Source of the DNA: Rufibacter immobilis
Lineage (GTDB): Bacteria > Bacteroidota > Bacteroidia > Cytophagales > Hymenobacteraceae
Direction of reading: 5' to 3'
Length of the DNA: 64,000 bases
NCBI RefSeq assembly: GCF_003721565.1
Contig: NZ_RJJE01000017.1
Location: forward strand, 1,352,636 to 1,416,635
This document shows, in pieces, positions 1 to 8,837 of the stretch. Made by a program: the position numbers and the translations under genes. The notes under the pieces were generated by a model. That model was not told the DNA's origin and did not search any database. It saw only the letters and a list, made by a program, of their open reading frames with translations. The first letter of the stretch is position 1. Each line of letters starts with the position of its first letter.

Positions 1-28
1 AAAGTACCCTTACATGAAATAGTACTGC

Positions 29-904
29 ATGAAAACATATTCCCCCCGCCTGGTCATAGCCTGCCTCTGTCTTTTTCTTTCCAGCTGCACCTCAGTCCTA
101 TATTTAGACAGAGAGGAACCCGCCATAGTGCAGATCCCCGACGAGATTGCTAGGATTCTCTTGGTTCAGCGCTATGATGCGTCTCTTCTGCCTTATAAGA
201 AAGAGCGAAAAGTTGAGGTGTTTAGAGACGGGGCCATAAACGCGATGGAAGCCGTGCGGCATGAGTTAGCCTTAGACACTACCTTTCAGGTGGTGCTGGC
301 AGATACAAGCTTGTTTTTACAGAAACCTGTTGCGGACCGGCTGATAACTAAAGCGAAGGCACAACAGCTCTGCCGCGAGTACAACGCTTCCCTCCTGCTG
401 GTGCTGGACACCTTGGATGCCTATATGGACCAGGCTTCCGTGACCCGTGAAAAGGATGAGCAAGGCAATGTCTCAAAAATCGCTGATTATTTCCTGGTGG
501 TCTCCACCAAATGGAGACTGTATACCCAAGAGGGAGAACTCTTGGATGAAGCCACGCTTACGCACAGCGAACCTTACGGCAGCCGAGGTGTTATTAGTGG
601 ATTGCTTGCCATTGGCCCAGCCATGGCAAATGCCGGCGAGGCCGTGAACCGCAATGCTGCCATCACCGGCAAAATGTACGCCGACAGGTTTTACCCTACC
701 AAATTCACCATTACCAAAGAATACTTCCACCAGAAAGAACTTGCCCAGGCAGCCGAATACATCAGGCTGTATGAGTGGGAAAAAGCTTCAGAGCTACTAG
801 TCCCGCTTGCCAAGGGAAAATCCACATCCCTAGCCGGGAAAGCCGCTTACAACCTTGCTGTTATCCATGAGGTTCAGGGTAACCTTGAAGAGGCCAGAAA
901 ATAG
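29..904 (+). CDS. DUF6340-type lipoprotein, C-terminus cut by an in-frame TAG
   Basis: The predicted product has a lipoprotein signal peptide ending in the lipobox LSSC at about residues 17-20, so it is probably anchored in the outer envelope. The body resembles the Bacteroidota DUF6340 family, with a C-terminal TPR-like helical region (AAYNLAVIHEVQGNLEEA). The biochemical role is unknown. Odd feature: the frame ends at TAG 902-904, but the same frame continues for 23 more sensible codons (AEVARKAGLKKAHFLLADL and four more) to TAA 974-976. This looks like a recent nonsense change, perhaps TGG or CAG to TAG, removing the last TPR helix. A palindromic element begins 5 bp after the downstream TAA, as it does after other genes here, which supports 974-976 as the ancestral stop. 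A sequencing error is possible. Confidence 0.8.
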   Translation: MKTYSPRLVIACLCLFLSSCTSVLYLDREEPAIVQIPDEIARILLVQRYDASLLPYKKERKVEVFRDGAINAMEAVRHELALDTTFQVVLADTSLFLQKPVADRLITKAKAQQLCREYNASLLLVLDTLDAYMDQASVTREKDEQGNVSKIADYFLVVSTKWRLYTQEGELLDEATLTHSEPYGSRGVISGLLAIGPAMANAGEAVNRNAAITGKMYADRFYPTKFTITKEYFHQKELAQAAEYIRLYEWEKASELLVPLAKGKSTSLAGKAAYNLAVIHEVQGNLEEARK

Positions 905-976
905 GCCGAAGTGGCCCGAAAAGCGGGTCTGAAGAAAGCCCATTTCCTGTTGGCTGACCTGAGCCAAACCCATTAA
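905..976 (+). pseudogene. Detached in-frame 3' tail of the DUF6340 gene
   Basis: Twenty-three codons in the same frame as the upstream lipoprotein gene continue its TPR-like helix and end at TAA 974-976. They are separated from the gene only by TAG 902-904. Without read-through or suppression they are not translated. Confidence 0.6.
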
Positions 977-980
977 AACA

Positions 981-1032
981 AAACTCCCGTTTAGGACCTG
1001 TTTTTGGAAAAACAGGTCCTAAACGGGAGTTT
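981..1032. repeat. Palindromic intergenic element, copy 1 (GGACCTG core variant)
   Basis: Perfect 52-bp inverted repeat with centre GG, lying between the convergent DUF6340 and DUF3109 genes. The core carries GGACCTG instead of GGGGCTG, and the opposite arm carries the matching CAGGTCC, so the two arms changed together. The outer arm AAACTCCC is unique to this copy. Confidence 0.9.
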
Positions 1033-1051
1033 GATTATCAAGAGGAGTATC

Positions 1052-1627
1052 TTATTTGACCAATGCTTCCTTAGCCACCAGCTCATCCAGTTCATTGAAC
1101 CATTCCTCGCCGAATTTCCGGATCAAAGGCTCGCGCAGGAACTTGTACACCGGCACGCCCAACTCCTGCCCGAAGGAACAGGCGGGGTTGCAGATTTCCC
1201 AGCGGTCGTAGTTCAGGGCCTCAAACCCGTCGTACTTCGTGATCCGGATGGGGTACAGATGGCAGGAAATGGGTTTCTTCCAGGAGATCTTACCATCCAG
1301 GTACGCCTGTTCAATGGCGCACTTGAGCGTGAGGTTATCGTCATAGATGGCGTAGGCGCACTCGCGGTCGCCAATGGTGGGCGTGCTATAGTCCCCTTCA
1401 AAGTCTTCTACGTAGAGACCTTGTTCCGTAACGGCTTTCACTCCCTCCGCAGACATGTAGGGTTTTACGTGCTCATAAACCTCGGCTAAGAGCGGGAGTT
1501 CTTCTTTGTCCAGAGGGGCGCCCAGGTCTCCTTCCACGCAGCAGGCCCCTTTGCATTTCTCTAGGTTACAGACAAAGAACTTGTCTTTGAGGTCGTCAGA
1601 GAGAACAGTATTTTGCAGTACAATCAT
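1052..1627 (-). CDS. DUF3109 family protein, Cys-rich (putative metal-binding)
   Basis: A 191-residue cytoplasmic protein of the DUF3109 family, common in Bacteroidota. Near the N-terminus it has [11 protein letters not shown], and further on C-x-L-Y-P and a CNPACSFG segment; the spaced cysteines resemble the YkgJ-type CxxC...CC arrangement of putative Fe-S or zinc proteins. Function is unknown. A TAnnTTTG -7 element lies 25 bp upstream of the ATG. It is convergent with the DUF6340 gene and divergent from the helicase gene. The family assignment is confident; metal binding is inference. Confidence 0.85.
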   Translation of the reverse strand: MIVLQNTVLSDDLKDKFFVCNLEKCKGACCVEGDLGAPLDKEELPLLAEVYEHVKPYMSAEGVKAVTEQGLYVEDFEGDYSTPTIGDRECAYAIYDDNLTLKCAIEQAYLDGKISWKKPISCHLYPIRITKYDGFEALNYDRWEICNPACSFGQELGVPVYKFLREPLIRKFGEEWFNELDELVAKEALVK

Positions 1628-1651
1628 GAGCTAATTCTTTTAGCAGAAAGA

Positions 1652-1659
1652 CAAAAGTA
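1652..1659 (-). promoter_or_regulatory. Bacteroidota -7 element for the DUF3109 gene
   Basis: Reads TACTTTTG on the minus strand (consensus TAnnTTTG), about 25 bp before the ATG at 1627. No convincing -33 TTTG at 17-20 bp. Confidence 0.6.
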
Positions 1660-1714
1660 CCGCTATTTAAGTTCGGCCGCAAAGCCTTAGCGCAAAGTGT
1701 GCAAGACGGCAAAT

Positions 1715-1753
1715 GCGTTTAGCGGCTCTTTTTCTGAAAAAAGGCCCAAAACG
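1715..1753. repeat. Degenerate palindromic element
   Basis: GCGTTTAGCGGCTCTTTTT faces a decayed arm ending CCCAAAACGG. One of the few copies between divergent gene starts. Confidence 0.6.
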
Positions 1754-1912
1754 GCTGCTTCTTCCCTACCCCATCTATCACCCACCGTAAACGCGAGGCG
1801 AATGGCCCAGAACAAGAGCTTGGGTGCCTCCTCCTTTGGGCAGCGGAAGGATGGTCCAAGAAATGGAGCAGTGAATACCAAAGCTTCTGAGCAGAATGCG
1901 ACCTTTCTTTCG

Positions 1913-1920
1913 TAATTTTG
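1913..1920 (+). promoter_or_regulatory. -7 element for the PcrA-type helicase gene
   Basis: TAATTTTG matches TAnnTTTG and lies 33 bp before the ATG at 1954. It lies downstream of any longer start codon except the implausible one inside it, supporting 1954 as the start. Confidence 0.6.
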
Positions 1921-1953
1921 TGTTCCTTCTACAAGAAAGAACCTTTCGTACAC

Positions 1954-4191
1954 ATGGATTACTTAAAACTCCTGAATGAGTCACAGCGCGCTGCTGTTTT
2001 AAATACCGAAGGCCCTTGTATGATCATCGCCGGTGCGGGCTCCGGCAAGACCCGGGTGCTTACCTACCGCATCGCGCACTTGCTGGAAAAAGGCGTTGAT
2101 CCGTTTAACATCCTCTCCCTTACCTTTACCAACAAGGCCGCCAAGGAAATGCGCGGCCGGATTGAGAAAGTGGTGGGGCCCGAGGCCAAGAATCTTTGGA
2201 TGGGCACCTTCCACTCCGTCTTCTCCCGTATCCTTCGGGCCGAGGCCCAGAAGATTGGCTATCCCAGCCACTTCACCATCTATGATTCTGATGACTCTAA
2301 AACGCTCATCCGGAACATTGTGAAGGAGATGAACCTGGACGATAAGCTCTACAAACCCAATGTGGTGCTGGGCCGAATCTCGGCGGCCAAAAACAAACTC
2401 ATCTCCGTGGCGCAGTACCTGCGGGACCCCGCCATCCAGGCCGATGACGAGGCAGCGCTGAGACCTAAGATTGGGCAGATTTTCAAAACCTATGCCGAAC
2501 GTTGCTTCAAAGCCGGGGCCATGGACTTTGACGACCTTCTGTTCAACACCAACGTGCTGTTCAGAGACCACGTGGATGTGCTCAACAAATACCAGCACAT
2601 CTTCAAATACGTGATGGTAGATGAGTACCAGGATACCAACTACTCCCAGTACCTGATTACCCGCAAGCTGTCTGCCAAAGACCGCAATATCTGCGTGGTA
2701 GGTGATGATGCGCAAAGTATTTATGCCTTCCGGGGCGCAGACATCCAGAACATCCTCAACTTTGAGCGCGACTATCCGGAGCTGGAGGTGTTCAAACTGG
2801 AGCAGAACTACCGCTCTACCCAGCATATTGTGAAGGCCGCAAACTCCGTGATCAAGAATAACAAGGCGCAGCTGCGCAAGAGCGTGTTCTCTGAAAACGA
2901 GGAAGGTCAGCTGATAGACGTGATCAAAGCCAGTTCAGATAACGAGGAAGGCAAACTGGTGGCCCACGCCATCTTTGAGGAGAAAATGAACCAGCACCTC
3001 TCCTATGAAGATTTCGCCATTCTGTACCGCACCAACGCGCAAAGCCGGGCCATGGAAGAGGCCTTGCGCAAGATGAACATCAAGTACCGCATTGTAGGTG
3101 GCCTGTCTTTCTACCAGCGCAAGGAGATTAAAGACCTAATCTCGTACCTGCGTTTGGCCATCAACCACAATGATGAGCAGGCGTTGCGCCGGGTCATCAA
3201 CTACCCTAAGCGCGGTATTGGGGACACCACCATAGAGAAACTCATTGTCACGGCCAATGAAACCAACCACAGCATCTGGGAAGTAGTGAGCCACGCCAAC
3301 CAGTTGGTGGGCGGAAGAGCCGGGGCCGCCATTGATGACTTCGCCACCAAGATCAAAAGCTTTGCCGTTATAGCCGAGCAGAAAGACGCGTTTGAAGCTG
3401 CCACCTATATTGCGAAACATTCCGGGCTGGTAGATGATCTGTACGCCGATAAATCGGTGGAGGGGCTGGCCCGCTATGAGAACATCCAGGAGTTGCTGAA
3501 CGCCATCAAGGAGTTCGTGGACGATCCGGAGAAGGAAGACAAGTCGCTGGCCCTGTTCCTCCAGGACATTGCCCTGCTCACCGATGCCGACACCAAAAAG
3601 GAAGAGGAAGGCGAGTACGTGACCATGATGACCATTCACTCGGCCAAAGGTCTGGAGTTCAGGAACGTGTTCATTGTGGGCATGGAGGAAAACCTGTTCC
3701 CCAGCCAGATGATGCTGCAAAGCCGCGCCGATCTGGAAGAGGAGCGCCGTCTGTTTTACGTGGCCATTACCCGCGCCGAGAAAAAACTGACCCTCTCCTA
3801 CGCCACCAGCCGCTACCAGTGGGGTAATCTGCGGGCCGCCGAGAAGAGTCGCTTCATTGATGAGATTGACCCTACGTTCCTTAACTTCAAATTCGGGGAT
3901 GAGCGCGGGCCGTTAGAGAAAGTCCTACAGCGCAAAACCCCGGCCGCGCAGTTGATCACCCCCGCCCGCAAGCCTACTGCCGCACCGTCTTACACCCCGC
4001 CCGCTGACTTTACCCCCAGTGACACGTCTAACCTACAGGCAGGCATGCGCGTAGAGCACCCTAAGTTCGGGTTTGGCGTGGTGGCTAAAATGGACACCCA
4101 GGGCAACTCTACCAAAGCCATCATCAACTTTGAGGGTGTGGGAGAGAAAACCCTGCTCCTGAGCTTCGCCAAGCTACGTATACATGCGTAA
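1954..4191 (+). CDS. pcrA: UvrD/PcrA-family ATP-dependent DNA helicase
   Basis: A 745-residue superfamily 1A 3'-5' helicase acting in repair and clearing of replication blocks. Visible motifs: N-terminal Q-motif region (LNESQRAAV), Walker A AGAGSGKT at about residues 26-33, motif II DEYQDTN, motif III VVGDDAQSIYAFRGAD, motif IV QNYRST, motif V TIHSAKGLEF, motif VI RRLFYVAITRA. The last 50 residues (AGMRVEHPKFGFGVV...) form the Tudor-like domain that PcrA uses to bind RNA polymerase. Length is normal for PcrA. I chose ATG 1954 (MDYLKLLNESQ) because the longer frame to 1918 overlaps the -7 element and adds unconserved residues. uvrD and pcrA cannot be separated firmly from sequence alone. Confidence 0.93.
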   Translation: MDYLKLLNESQRAAVLNTEGPCMIIAGAGSGKTRVLTYRIAHLLEKGVDPFNILSLTFTNKAAKEMRGRIEKVVGPEAKNLWMGTFHSVFSRILRAEAQKIGYPSHFTIYDSDDSKTLIRNIVKEMNLDDKLYKPNVVLGRISAAKNKLISVAQYLRDPAIQADDEAALRPKIGQIFKTYAERCFKAGAMDFDDLLFNTNVLFRDHVDVLNKYQHIFKYVMVDEYQDTNYSQYLITRKLSAKDRNICVVGDDAQSIYAFRGADIQNILNFERDYPELEVFKLEQNYRSTQHIVKAANSVIKNNKAQLRKSVFSENEEGQLIDVIKASSDNEEGKLVAHAIFEEKMNQHLSYEDFAILYRTNAQSRAMEEALRKMNIKYRIVGGLSFYQRKEIKDLISYLRLAINHNDEQALRRVINYPKRGIGDTTIEKLIVTANETNHSIWEVVSHANQLVGGRAGAAIDDFATKIKSFAVIAEQKDAFEAATYIAKHSGLVDDLYADKSVEGLARYENIQELLNAIKEFVDDPEKEDKSLALFLQDIALLTDADTKKEEEGEYVTMMTIHSAKGLEFRNVFIVGMEENLFPSQMMLQSRADLEEERRLFYVAITRAEKKLTLSYATSRYQWGNLRAAEKSRFIDEIDPTFLNFKFGDERGPLEKVLQRKTPAAQLITPARKPTAAPSYTPPADFTPSDTSNLQAGMRVEHPKFGFGVVAKMDTQGNSTKAIINFEGVGEKTLLLSFAKLRIHA

Positions 4192-4244
4192 AGCGTATCA
4201 GGTAGCACATATCAAGTAGCAAGACACAGGTTGCTTTAGAAGTC

Positions 4245-4294
4245 ATTTCGCGTTTAGGGGCTGTTTTTCCAAAAAGAGCCCCTAAACGCGAAAT
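4245..4294. repeat. Palindromic intergenic element, copy 2
   Basis: Near-perfect inverted repeat with arms ATTTCGCGTTTAGGGGCT... and centre CC, 54 bp after the helicase stop. It is bracketed by a longer imperfect inverted repeat (see 4192-4331). Confidence 0.9.
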
Positions 4295-4344
4295 CTTTTA
4301 TCCTGATACTTGATACTTGCTACGTGATACCCCTAAAATTTTTC

Positions 4345-4352
4345 TAATTTTG
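4345..4352 (+). promoter_or_regulatory. -7 element for DUF4290-murA
   Basis: TAATTTTG (TAnnTTTG), 23 bp before the DUF4290 ATG; predicted to drive the DUF4290-murA pair. Confidence 0.6.
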
Positions 4353-4375
4353 ACTCAGCAACACAATCCATCTAT

Positions 4376-5029
4376 ATGGTAGCCAGTTCCACTTTTAAAC
4401 AAGAGCTTCTGCTGCGGGAGTACGGCCGCAACGTCCAGAACATAGTGCAGTACATCCTTACGGTGGAGGACAGAACCAAACGCACCCAATTGGCGCAATT
4501 GCTGGTGAACCTCATGGGCCGGCTTAACCCCAACGTGAAAGACATTCAGGATGCCCAACAGACGCTCTGGAACCACTTGTACGTGATGTCAGACGGGCAG
4601 CTGGACGTTGATGCGCCTTTCCAGCTCAGCGCAATGGAATACCTCAATGATAAACCGCAGCGCGTGGATTATCCAACCCAGAACCCCAAGTACAAGCACT
4701 ACGGCACCAATCTGGAGCGTCTGCTGGACAAAGCCAAACAAATCAACGATCCGCAGGAGCGCGAGGGAGCTATCATCTCCATTGGCAAGCTCATGAAAGT
4801 GCTGTACCGCACCTACAACAAAGACAGCGTGACAGATGAGGTGATCCTGGAGAACCTGCGCGAGTTATCTGGCGGGGAATTAGACCTGGACCCCAAGCTT
4901 CTGGAAAAAGGCAACCTGTTTGAGAGCACCATCAAAGCGCCTCAGAACCAAGGCAACAACTATCAGAACAACAACCAGAAGTACAAGAACAACCAGAACA
5001 AGAATCAGAACCGAGGCAAGAATAAATAA
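4376..5029 (+). CDS. DUF4290 domain-containing protein
   Basis: A 217-residue cytoplasmic protein of the Bacteroidota-specific DUF4290 family, recognised from the N-terminal region (LLREYGRNVQNIVQYI, RTQLAQLLVNLMGRLNP). It has no signal peptide. The last 25 or so residues are an Asn/Lys/Gln-rich disordered tail (NQGNNYQNNNQKYKNNQ) that may bind nucleic acid or partners. It ends 6 bp before the murA ATG, so the two are almost certainly co-transcribed, an arrangement that links this unknown protein to peptidoglycan precursor synthesis. Molecular function is unknown. Confidence 0.85.
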   Translation: MVASSTFKQELLLREYGRNVQNIVQYILTVEDRTKRTQLAQLLVNLMGRLNPNVKDIQDAQQTLWNHLYVMSDGQLDVDAPFQLSAMEYLNDKPQRVDYPTQNPKYKHYGTNLERLLDKAKQINDPQEREGAIISIGKLMKVLYRTYNKDSVTDEVILENLRELSGGELDLDPKLLEKGNLFESTIKAPQNQGNNYQNNNQKYKNNQNKNQNRGKNK

Positions 5030-5035
5030 GAACAC

Positions 5036-6340
5036 ATGGCTTCTTTTGAAGTAATAGGTGGCCGTCCTTTACACGGTGAAATTATCCCGCAGGGAGCAAA
5101 GAACGAGGCGCTGCAAATCCTTTGTGCCGTTCTCCTCACGCCAGAGCCAGTAACCATTTCCAATATCCCCAACATCCGGGACGTGAACAAACTCATTGAG
5201 CTGTTGCGTGACATGGGTGTGCAGGTAGAACAGACCGCGCCGGAAACTTACGTGTTCCAGGCCCAGGAGGTGAATTTGGACTATCTCACTACTGACAAAT
5301 TTATTGAGCAGGCCCGTGCCATCAGAGGTTCTGTCATGATCTTAGGGCCAATGCTGGCCCGTTTTGGCGTGGCGAAACTGCCGAAACCCGGCGGAGACAA
5401 AATTGGCCGCAGACGGCTAGACACGCACTTCATCGGGTTTGAGAAACTAGGTGCCAAGTTCACCTATGATGCCAATGACAGCTTTTACCACCTGGAAGGC
5501 AAAAATCTGAAAGGCACGTACATGCTCCTGGACGAAGCGTCCGTGACCGGAACCGCCAACATTGTAATGGCTGCCGTTCTAGCCGAAGGCATTACCACCA
5601 TCTACAACGCCGCCTGTGAGCCTTACCTACAACAGCTCTGCAAAATGCTGGTAAGAATGGGCGCCAAAATAACGGGCATAGGATCTAACCTGCTCATTAT
5701 TGAAGGCGTGGAGAAACTGGGCGGAACTGAGCACCGCATGCTGCCAGACATGATTGAGATTGGCTCTTTCATTGGTTTGGCGGGGATGACCGGTTCTGAG
5801 ATCACCATCAAAGATGCGCAGATACGGGAATTGGGTCTGATTCCAGACACGTTCCAGCGGTTAGGAATCAAAATGGAGTTCCGGGGCGATGACATCTTCA
5901 TTCCAGCCCAGGACCAATACGAGATTGACACTTACATTGACGGCAGTATCTTAACTGTTTCTGACCATACCTGGCCAGGCTTTACCCCAGACTTGCTGAG
6001 CATCGCGCTGGTGGTGGCTACCCAGGCCAAAGGAACCGTACTCATTCACCAGAAGATGTTTGAGAGCCGCCTGTTCTTCGTGGACAAACTCATTGACATG
6101 GGTGCCCAGATCATCCTCTGCGATCCGCACCGCGCCACCGTGATCGGTCAGAACAAACAAGTACCACTGCGTGGTATTTCCATGACTTCGCCAGACATTA
6201 GAGCGGGGGTTGCCCTGTTGATTGCCGCGCTTTCGGCCGAGGGCCGCAGCGTGATCCACAACATTGAGCAGATTGACCGCGGTTACCAGAACATTGACGG
6301 CCGCCTCAATGCCTTAGGTGCGCAGATTACGCGTCTCTAA
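5036..6340 (+). CDS. murA: UDP-N-acetylglucosamine 1-carboxyvinyltransferase (MurA)
   Basis: Catalyses the first committed step of peptidoglycan synthesis, transferring enolpyruvyl from PEP to UDP-GlcNAc in the cytoplasm. The 434-residue length is normal. Conserved Lys22-Asn23 (GAKNEAL) are present. The loop that carries catalytic Cys115 in E. coli reads KPGGDKIGRRRLDTH here, with Asp121 (codon 5396-5398) in the cysteine position. Asp variants are active, but the site that fosfomycin alkylates is missing, so intrinsic fosfomycin resistance of this enzyme is expected. It is the second gene after DUF4290, and a strong intrinsic terminator follows. Confidence 0.95.
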   Translation: MASFEVIGGRPLHGEIIPQGAKNEALQILCAVLLTPEPVTISNIPNIRDVNKLIELLRDMGVQVEQTAPETYVFQAQEVNLDYLTTDKFIEQARAIRGSVMILGPMLARFGVAKLPKPGGDKIGRRRLDTHFIGFEKLGAKFTYDANDSFYHLEGKNLKGTYMLLDEASVTGTANIVMAAVLAEGITTIYNAACEPYLQQLCKMLVRMGAKITGIGSNLLIIEGVEKLGGTEHRMLPDMIEIGSFIGLAGMTGSEITIKDAQIRELGLIPDTFQRLGIKMEFRGDDIFIPAQDQYEIDTYIDGSILTVSDHTWPGFTPDLLSIALVVATQAKGTVLIHQKMFESRLFFVDKLIDMGAQIILCDPHRATVIGQNKQVPLRGISMTSPDIRAGVALLIAALSAEGRSVIHNIEQIDRGYQNIDGRLNALGAQITRL

Positions 6341-6360
6341 ACCACATTTATTTTTGAGCA

Positions 6361-6395
6361 GAAAAGGAGCCCCAACAAGGCTCCTTTTCTCGTTT
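6361..6395 (+). terminator. Intrinsic terminator after murA
   Basis: GAAAAGGAGCC, a 7-nt loop, GGCTCCTTTTC, then a T-rich tract, 20 bp after the murA stop. This is a classical terminator, unlike the palindromic elements. Confidence 0.85.
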
Positions 6396-6429
6396 TAAAC
6401 GCATAACAGACAGATTTCCTCCTGCCTCT

Positions 6430-6466
6430 GGTTTGGGTTAATTTCTGGAAAAACAGCCCCTAAACG
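6430..6466. repeat. Decayed palindromic element (right arm intact)
   Basis: The right arm GGAAAAACAGCCCCTAAACG is perfect. The left arm (GGTTTGGGTTAATTTC) is recognisable only by alignment. Confidence 0.65.
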
Positions 6467-6547
6467 TAATTCTCTAACTCAATATTGTTCTTTCTTTTTG
6501 GGTTACCAACCTGATGCTGAACGCATTAAAAGGAAAATAAGACGGCT

Positions 6548-7360
6548 ATGAGAACAAACTATCAGACTTTCCTTTTCGGCGGCTTATTGCTGCTTGTGTT
6601 CTTTTTCGGGGGCTGCTCGGGCAAACAGGAAACGCCTTCTGCCAATGAGGTAGCAGCCGTTGCTCAAGCCAGCGATGCCGCCGCTCCAGACGGTGCCAAC
6701 AATGAAGCTACTCCAGCAAAGCAGATGCTCATCAAAGACGCCCAAGTCAAGTTTCAGGTAAAAGATCTGGCAAACAGCACACAACGCATTGAGAACGCCG
6801 TGAAAAAGCATAATGCCATCCTGGCTAACACCTCGCAACAACAGGCGCAAGATGAGCAGGTCATGAACTTTGAGATACGGGTGAAGCCAGAGCAGTTTAC
6901 GACTCTACTGGAGGAACTGGAAAAAGAAAGCGTAAAGCTGGAGTACCGGAATCTGGCATCTGAAGACGTAGCGGTGGAATACGTAGACGTGCAGGCACGC
7001 CTGAAAGCAAAGAGAGCAGTAGAACAGCGGTACCTGTCACTCCTGAACCAAGCCAAAAACATCAATGAAATACTAGAGGTAGAGCAGTACTTGCTGAAGG
7101 TGCGGGAAGAGATAGAAAGCGCCGATGCCCGTTTGCACTACCTGAAAAACCAAACCGCCTACAGCACCATTAAACTGGAGATATACCAGCTGGTACCCTT
7201 GAGTTTTACGGAGCGCATTGGCTTAGGCACCAGATTCTACAACGCCTTTGGCACCGGGTGGCAGATGTTCCTTTCTCTATTAGTGGGCTTGTGTTACCTC
7301 TGGCCCCTGCTTTTGCTGGGCGGCGGGTTGTACCTGCTGCGCCGCCGCAGATTAATCTGA
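6548..7360 (+). CDS. DUF4349 domain lipoprotein
   Basis: A 270-residue membrane protein. The signal peptide ends in lipobox FGGC (about residue 23), followed by an Ala/Pro-rich linker. The central part (LIKDAQVKFQVKDL...IENAVKKHNAI...NFEIRVKPEQF...LEYRNLASEDVAVEYVD) matches DUF4349, with a coiled coil (AKRAVEQRYLSLLNQAKNINEILEVE) and a C-terminal membrane segment ending in RRRRLI. Function is unknown; such proteins are predicted envelope components. The stop codon lies inside the arm of the following palindromic element. Confidence 0.85.
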   Translation: MRTNYQTFLFGGLLLLVFFFGGCSGKQETPSANEVAAVAQASDAAAPDGANNEATPAKQMLIKDAQVKFQVKDLANSTQRIENAVKKHNAILANTSQQQAQDEQVMNFEIRVKPEQFTTLLEELEKESVKLEYRNLASEDVAVEYVDVQARLKAKRAVEQRYLSLLNQAKNINEILEVEQYLLKVREEIESADARLHYLKNQTAYSTIKLEIYQLVPLSFTERIGLGTRFYNAFGTGWQMFLSLLVGLCYLWPLLLLGGGLYLLRRRRLI

Positions 7361-7412
7361 CTTTCTGTTTAGGGGCTGTTTTTCCAAAAACAGCCCCTAA
7401 ACAGAAAGTCAG
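7357..7412. repeat. Palindromic intergenic element, copy 3 (overlaps a stop codon)
   Basis: A 56-bp palindrome, centre CC, unique outer arm CTGACTTTCT. It contains the TGA (7358-7360) of the DUF4349 gene and ends 14 bp from the convergent methyltransferase stop. Confidence 0.92.
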
Positions 7413-7425
7413 CTATAAACACTGG

Positions 7426-8598
7426 TTACTCCTTTTCTCTCCTGCTGCCCCGGTAGAGCTCATACTTAAACAGGCGGCACTCAATGGGTCCATTGTAAAG
7501 CGGAATCCGGCGCGAGGGCTTCAATCCAATGTGTTTGGCGGCTTCCAGGTTACCGGTGAAAATGAAAGCGTCCCACTCCTGGAAACCACTTTTCAGGGTA
7601 TCCCCAATCATTTTGTAGAGGTCGTTGATTTCGTTCTCGTCACCAATGCGCTCTCCGTACGGCGGATTCATGACCAGAATACCTTTGTCTACGGGTTTGG
7701 TGGCTTCTTTGAAATTGAGCTCCTTCACCCGTACGTATTGGTCCAGTTCGGCAAATTCCAGGTTCTGGAAAGTGGCTTCCACAAAATCGGGATCAATGTC
7801 TGAACCGAAGATTTCCACCTCGGCGTCTGCATCTTCCTGGGCAAGCGCATCTTGGTACACCCGCTGGTAAAGGGCGGCATCATAATCTGGCCAACGCATA
7901 AACCCGAAGTCGCGGCGGTACACGCCCGGGGCAATGTTGTGCGCCAGCATGGCCGCCTCCGTCAGAAAGGTCCCTGATCCACACATGGGGTCATAGAGCG
8001 GCGATTTCCGGTCCCAACCGCTTAACAGCAAGATGCCGGCGGCCAGCACCTCGTTCAGCGGCGCCACGTTCGTCTGCTGGCGGTACCCCCGGCGGTGCAG
8101 AGAATCTCCTGATGAGTCCAAGGCCAACGTGACAATGTTCTCGTGCATGTGCAGGTTTATTCTTACGTCTGGCGTGGCGACATCTACGCTGGGGCGTTGC
8201 CCGGTTTTGTCTCTGAACTGGTCTACAATGGCATCTTTGGTCAACTGCGATACAAAAAGCGAATGTTCAAACGTAGAGCGGGACACCACCGCGTTGATCG
8301 CGAACGTATCATTCACACCCATGAACCGGCTCCAGTCCTGCTCCCGCACCTTTAGGTACAGCTCCTTCTCATCTCTGGCTTTGAACTGCGCAAACGGCTT
8401 CAGAATCCGGATGGCGGTACGGCACCAGAGATTGGCCTGGTACAACAGGTACTGGTTTCCGCTGAAGGTCACCGCCCGCACGCCCGGTTTCACATACTGG
8501 GCCCCTAAATCACGGAGTTCCTGAGCCAAGACTTCCTCCAGGCCTGCCAGGGTGGTTGCCGTCATGTTGAAATTAGCAGATGATTTAGATTTGGCCAT
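7426..8598 (-). CDS. THUMP-domain class I SAM-dependent RNA methyltransferase (RlmL/Trm14-like)
   Basis: A 390-residue predicted guanosine-N2 methyltransferase acting on rRNA or tRNA. N-terminal THUMP RNA-binding region is followed by a Rossmann methyltransferase domain with YDPMCGSGTFLTEAAM (SAM site), FGSDIDPDFV and the catalytic NPPYGERIG. ATG 8598 (MAKSKSSANFNMTATTLAGLEEVL) was chosen because the open frame upstream is AT-rich and unlike the family. By motif it belongs with the YpsC/RlmL group; the target nucleotide cannot be read from sequence. Confidence 0.88.
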   Translation of the reverse strand: MAKSKSSANFNMTATTLAGLEEVLAQELRDLGAQYVKPGVRAVTFSGNQYLLYQANLWCRTAIRILKPFAQFKARDEKELYLKVREQDWSRFMGVNDTFAINAVVSRSTFEHSLFVSQLTKDAIVDQFRDKTGQRPSVDVATPDVRINLHMHENIVTLALDSSGDSLHRRGYRQQTNVAPLNEVLAAGILLLSGWDRKSPLYDPMCGSGTFLTEAAMLAHNIAPGVYRRDFGFMRWPDYDAALYQRVYQDALAQEDADAEVEIFGSDIDPDFVEATFQNLEFAELDQYVRVKELNFKEATKPVDKGILVMNPPYGERIGDENEINDLYKMIGDTLKSGFQEWDAFIFTGNLEAAKHIGLKPSRRIPLYNGPIECRLFKYELYRGSRREKE

Positions 8599-8837
8599 AA
8601 ATGCGTACGGTTGTGCGGGTGCGGGATGAATTGTGGCGCAATTTCGGAAAAAAAAGATGGAGAAATTGTAGTTTTTAATTCCTTTCGAATTCCCTTTCGA
8701 AATATTTAAACAATTTATTTTAATGTTTAAGCGGCAGATAGAATAAAAATTTAGAAAGTTTGGGGCTAAATAGTTAACAAAAAAAAAATGTTTCCTAATA
8801 TTGGAAAACATGCCTAAACCTATCTGCATTACCTCTT

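Noticed and set aside
8599-8829. Extending the THUMP methyltransferase to an upstream start
   Set aside because: The added residues are from AT-rich intergenic DNA and do not resemble the family.
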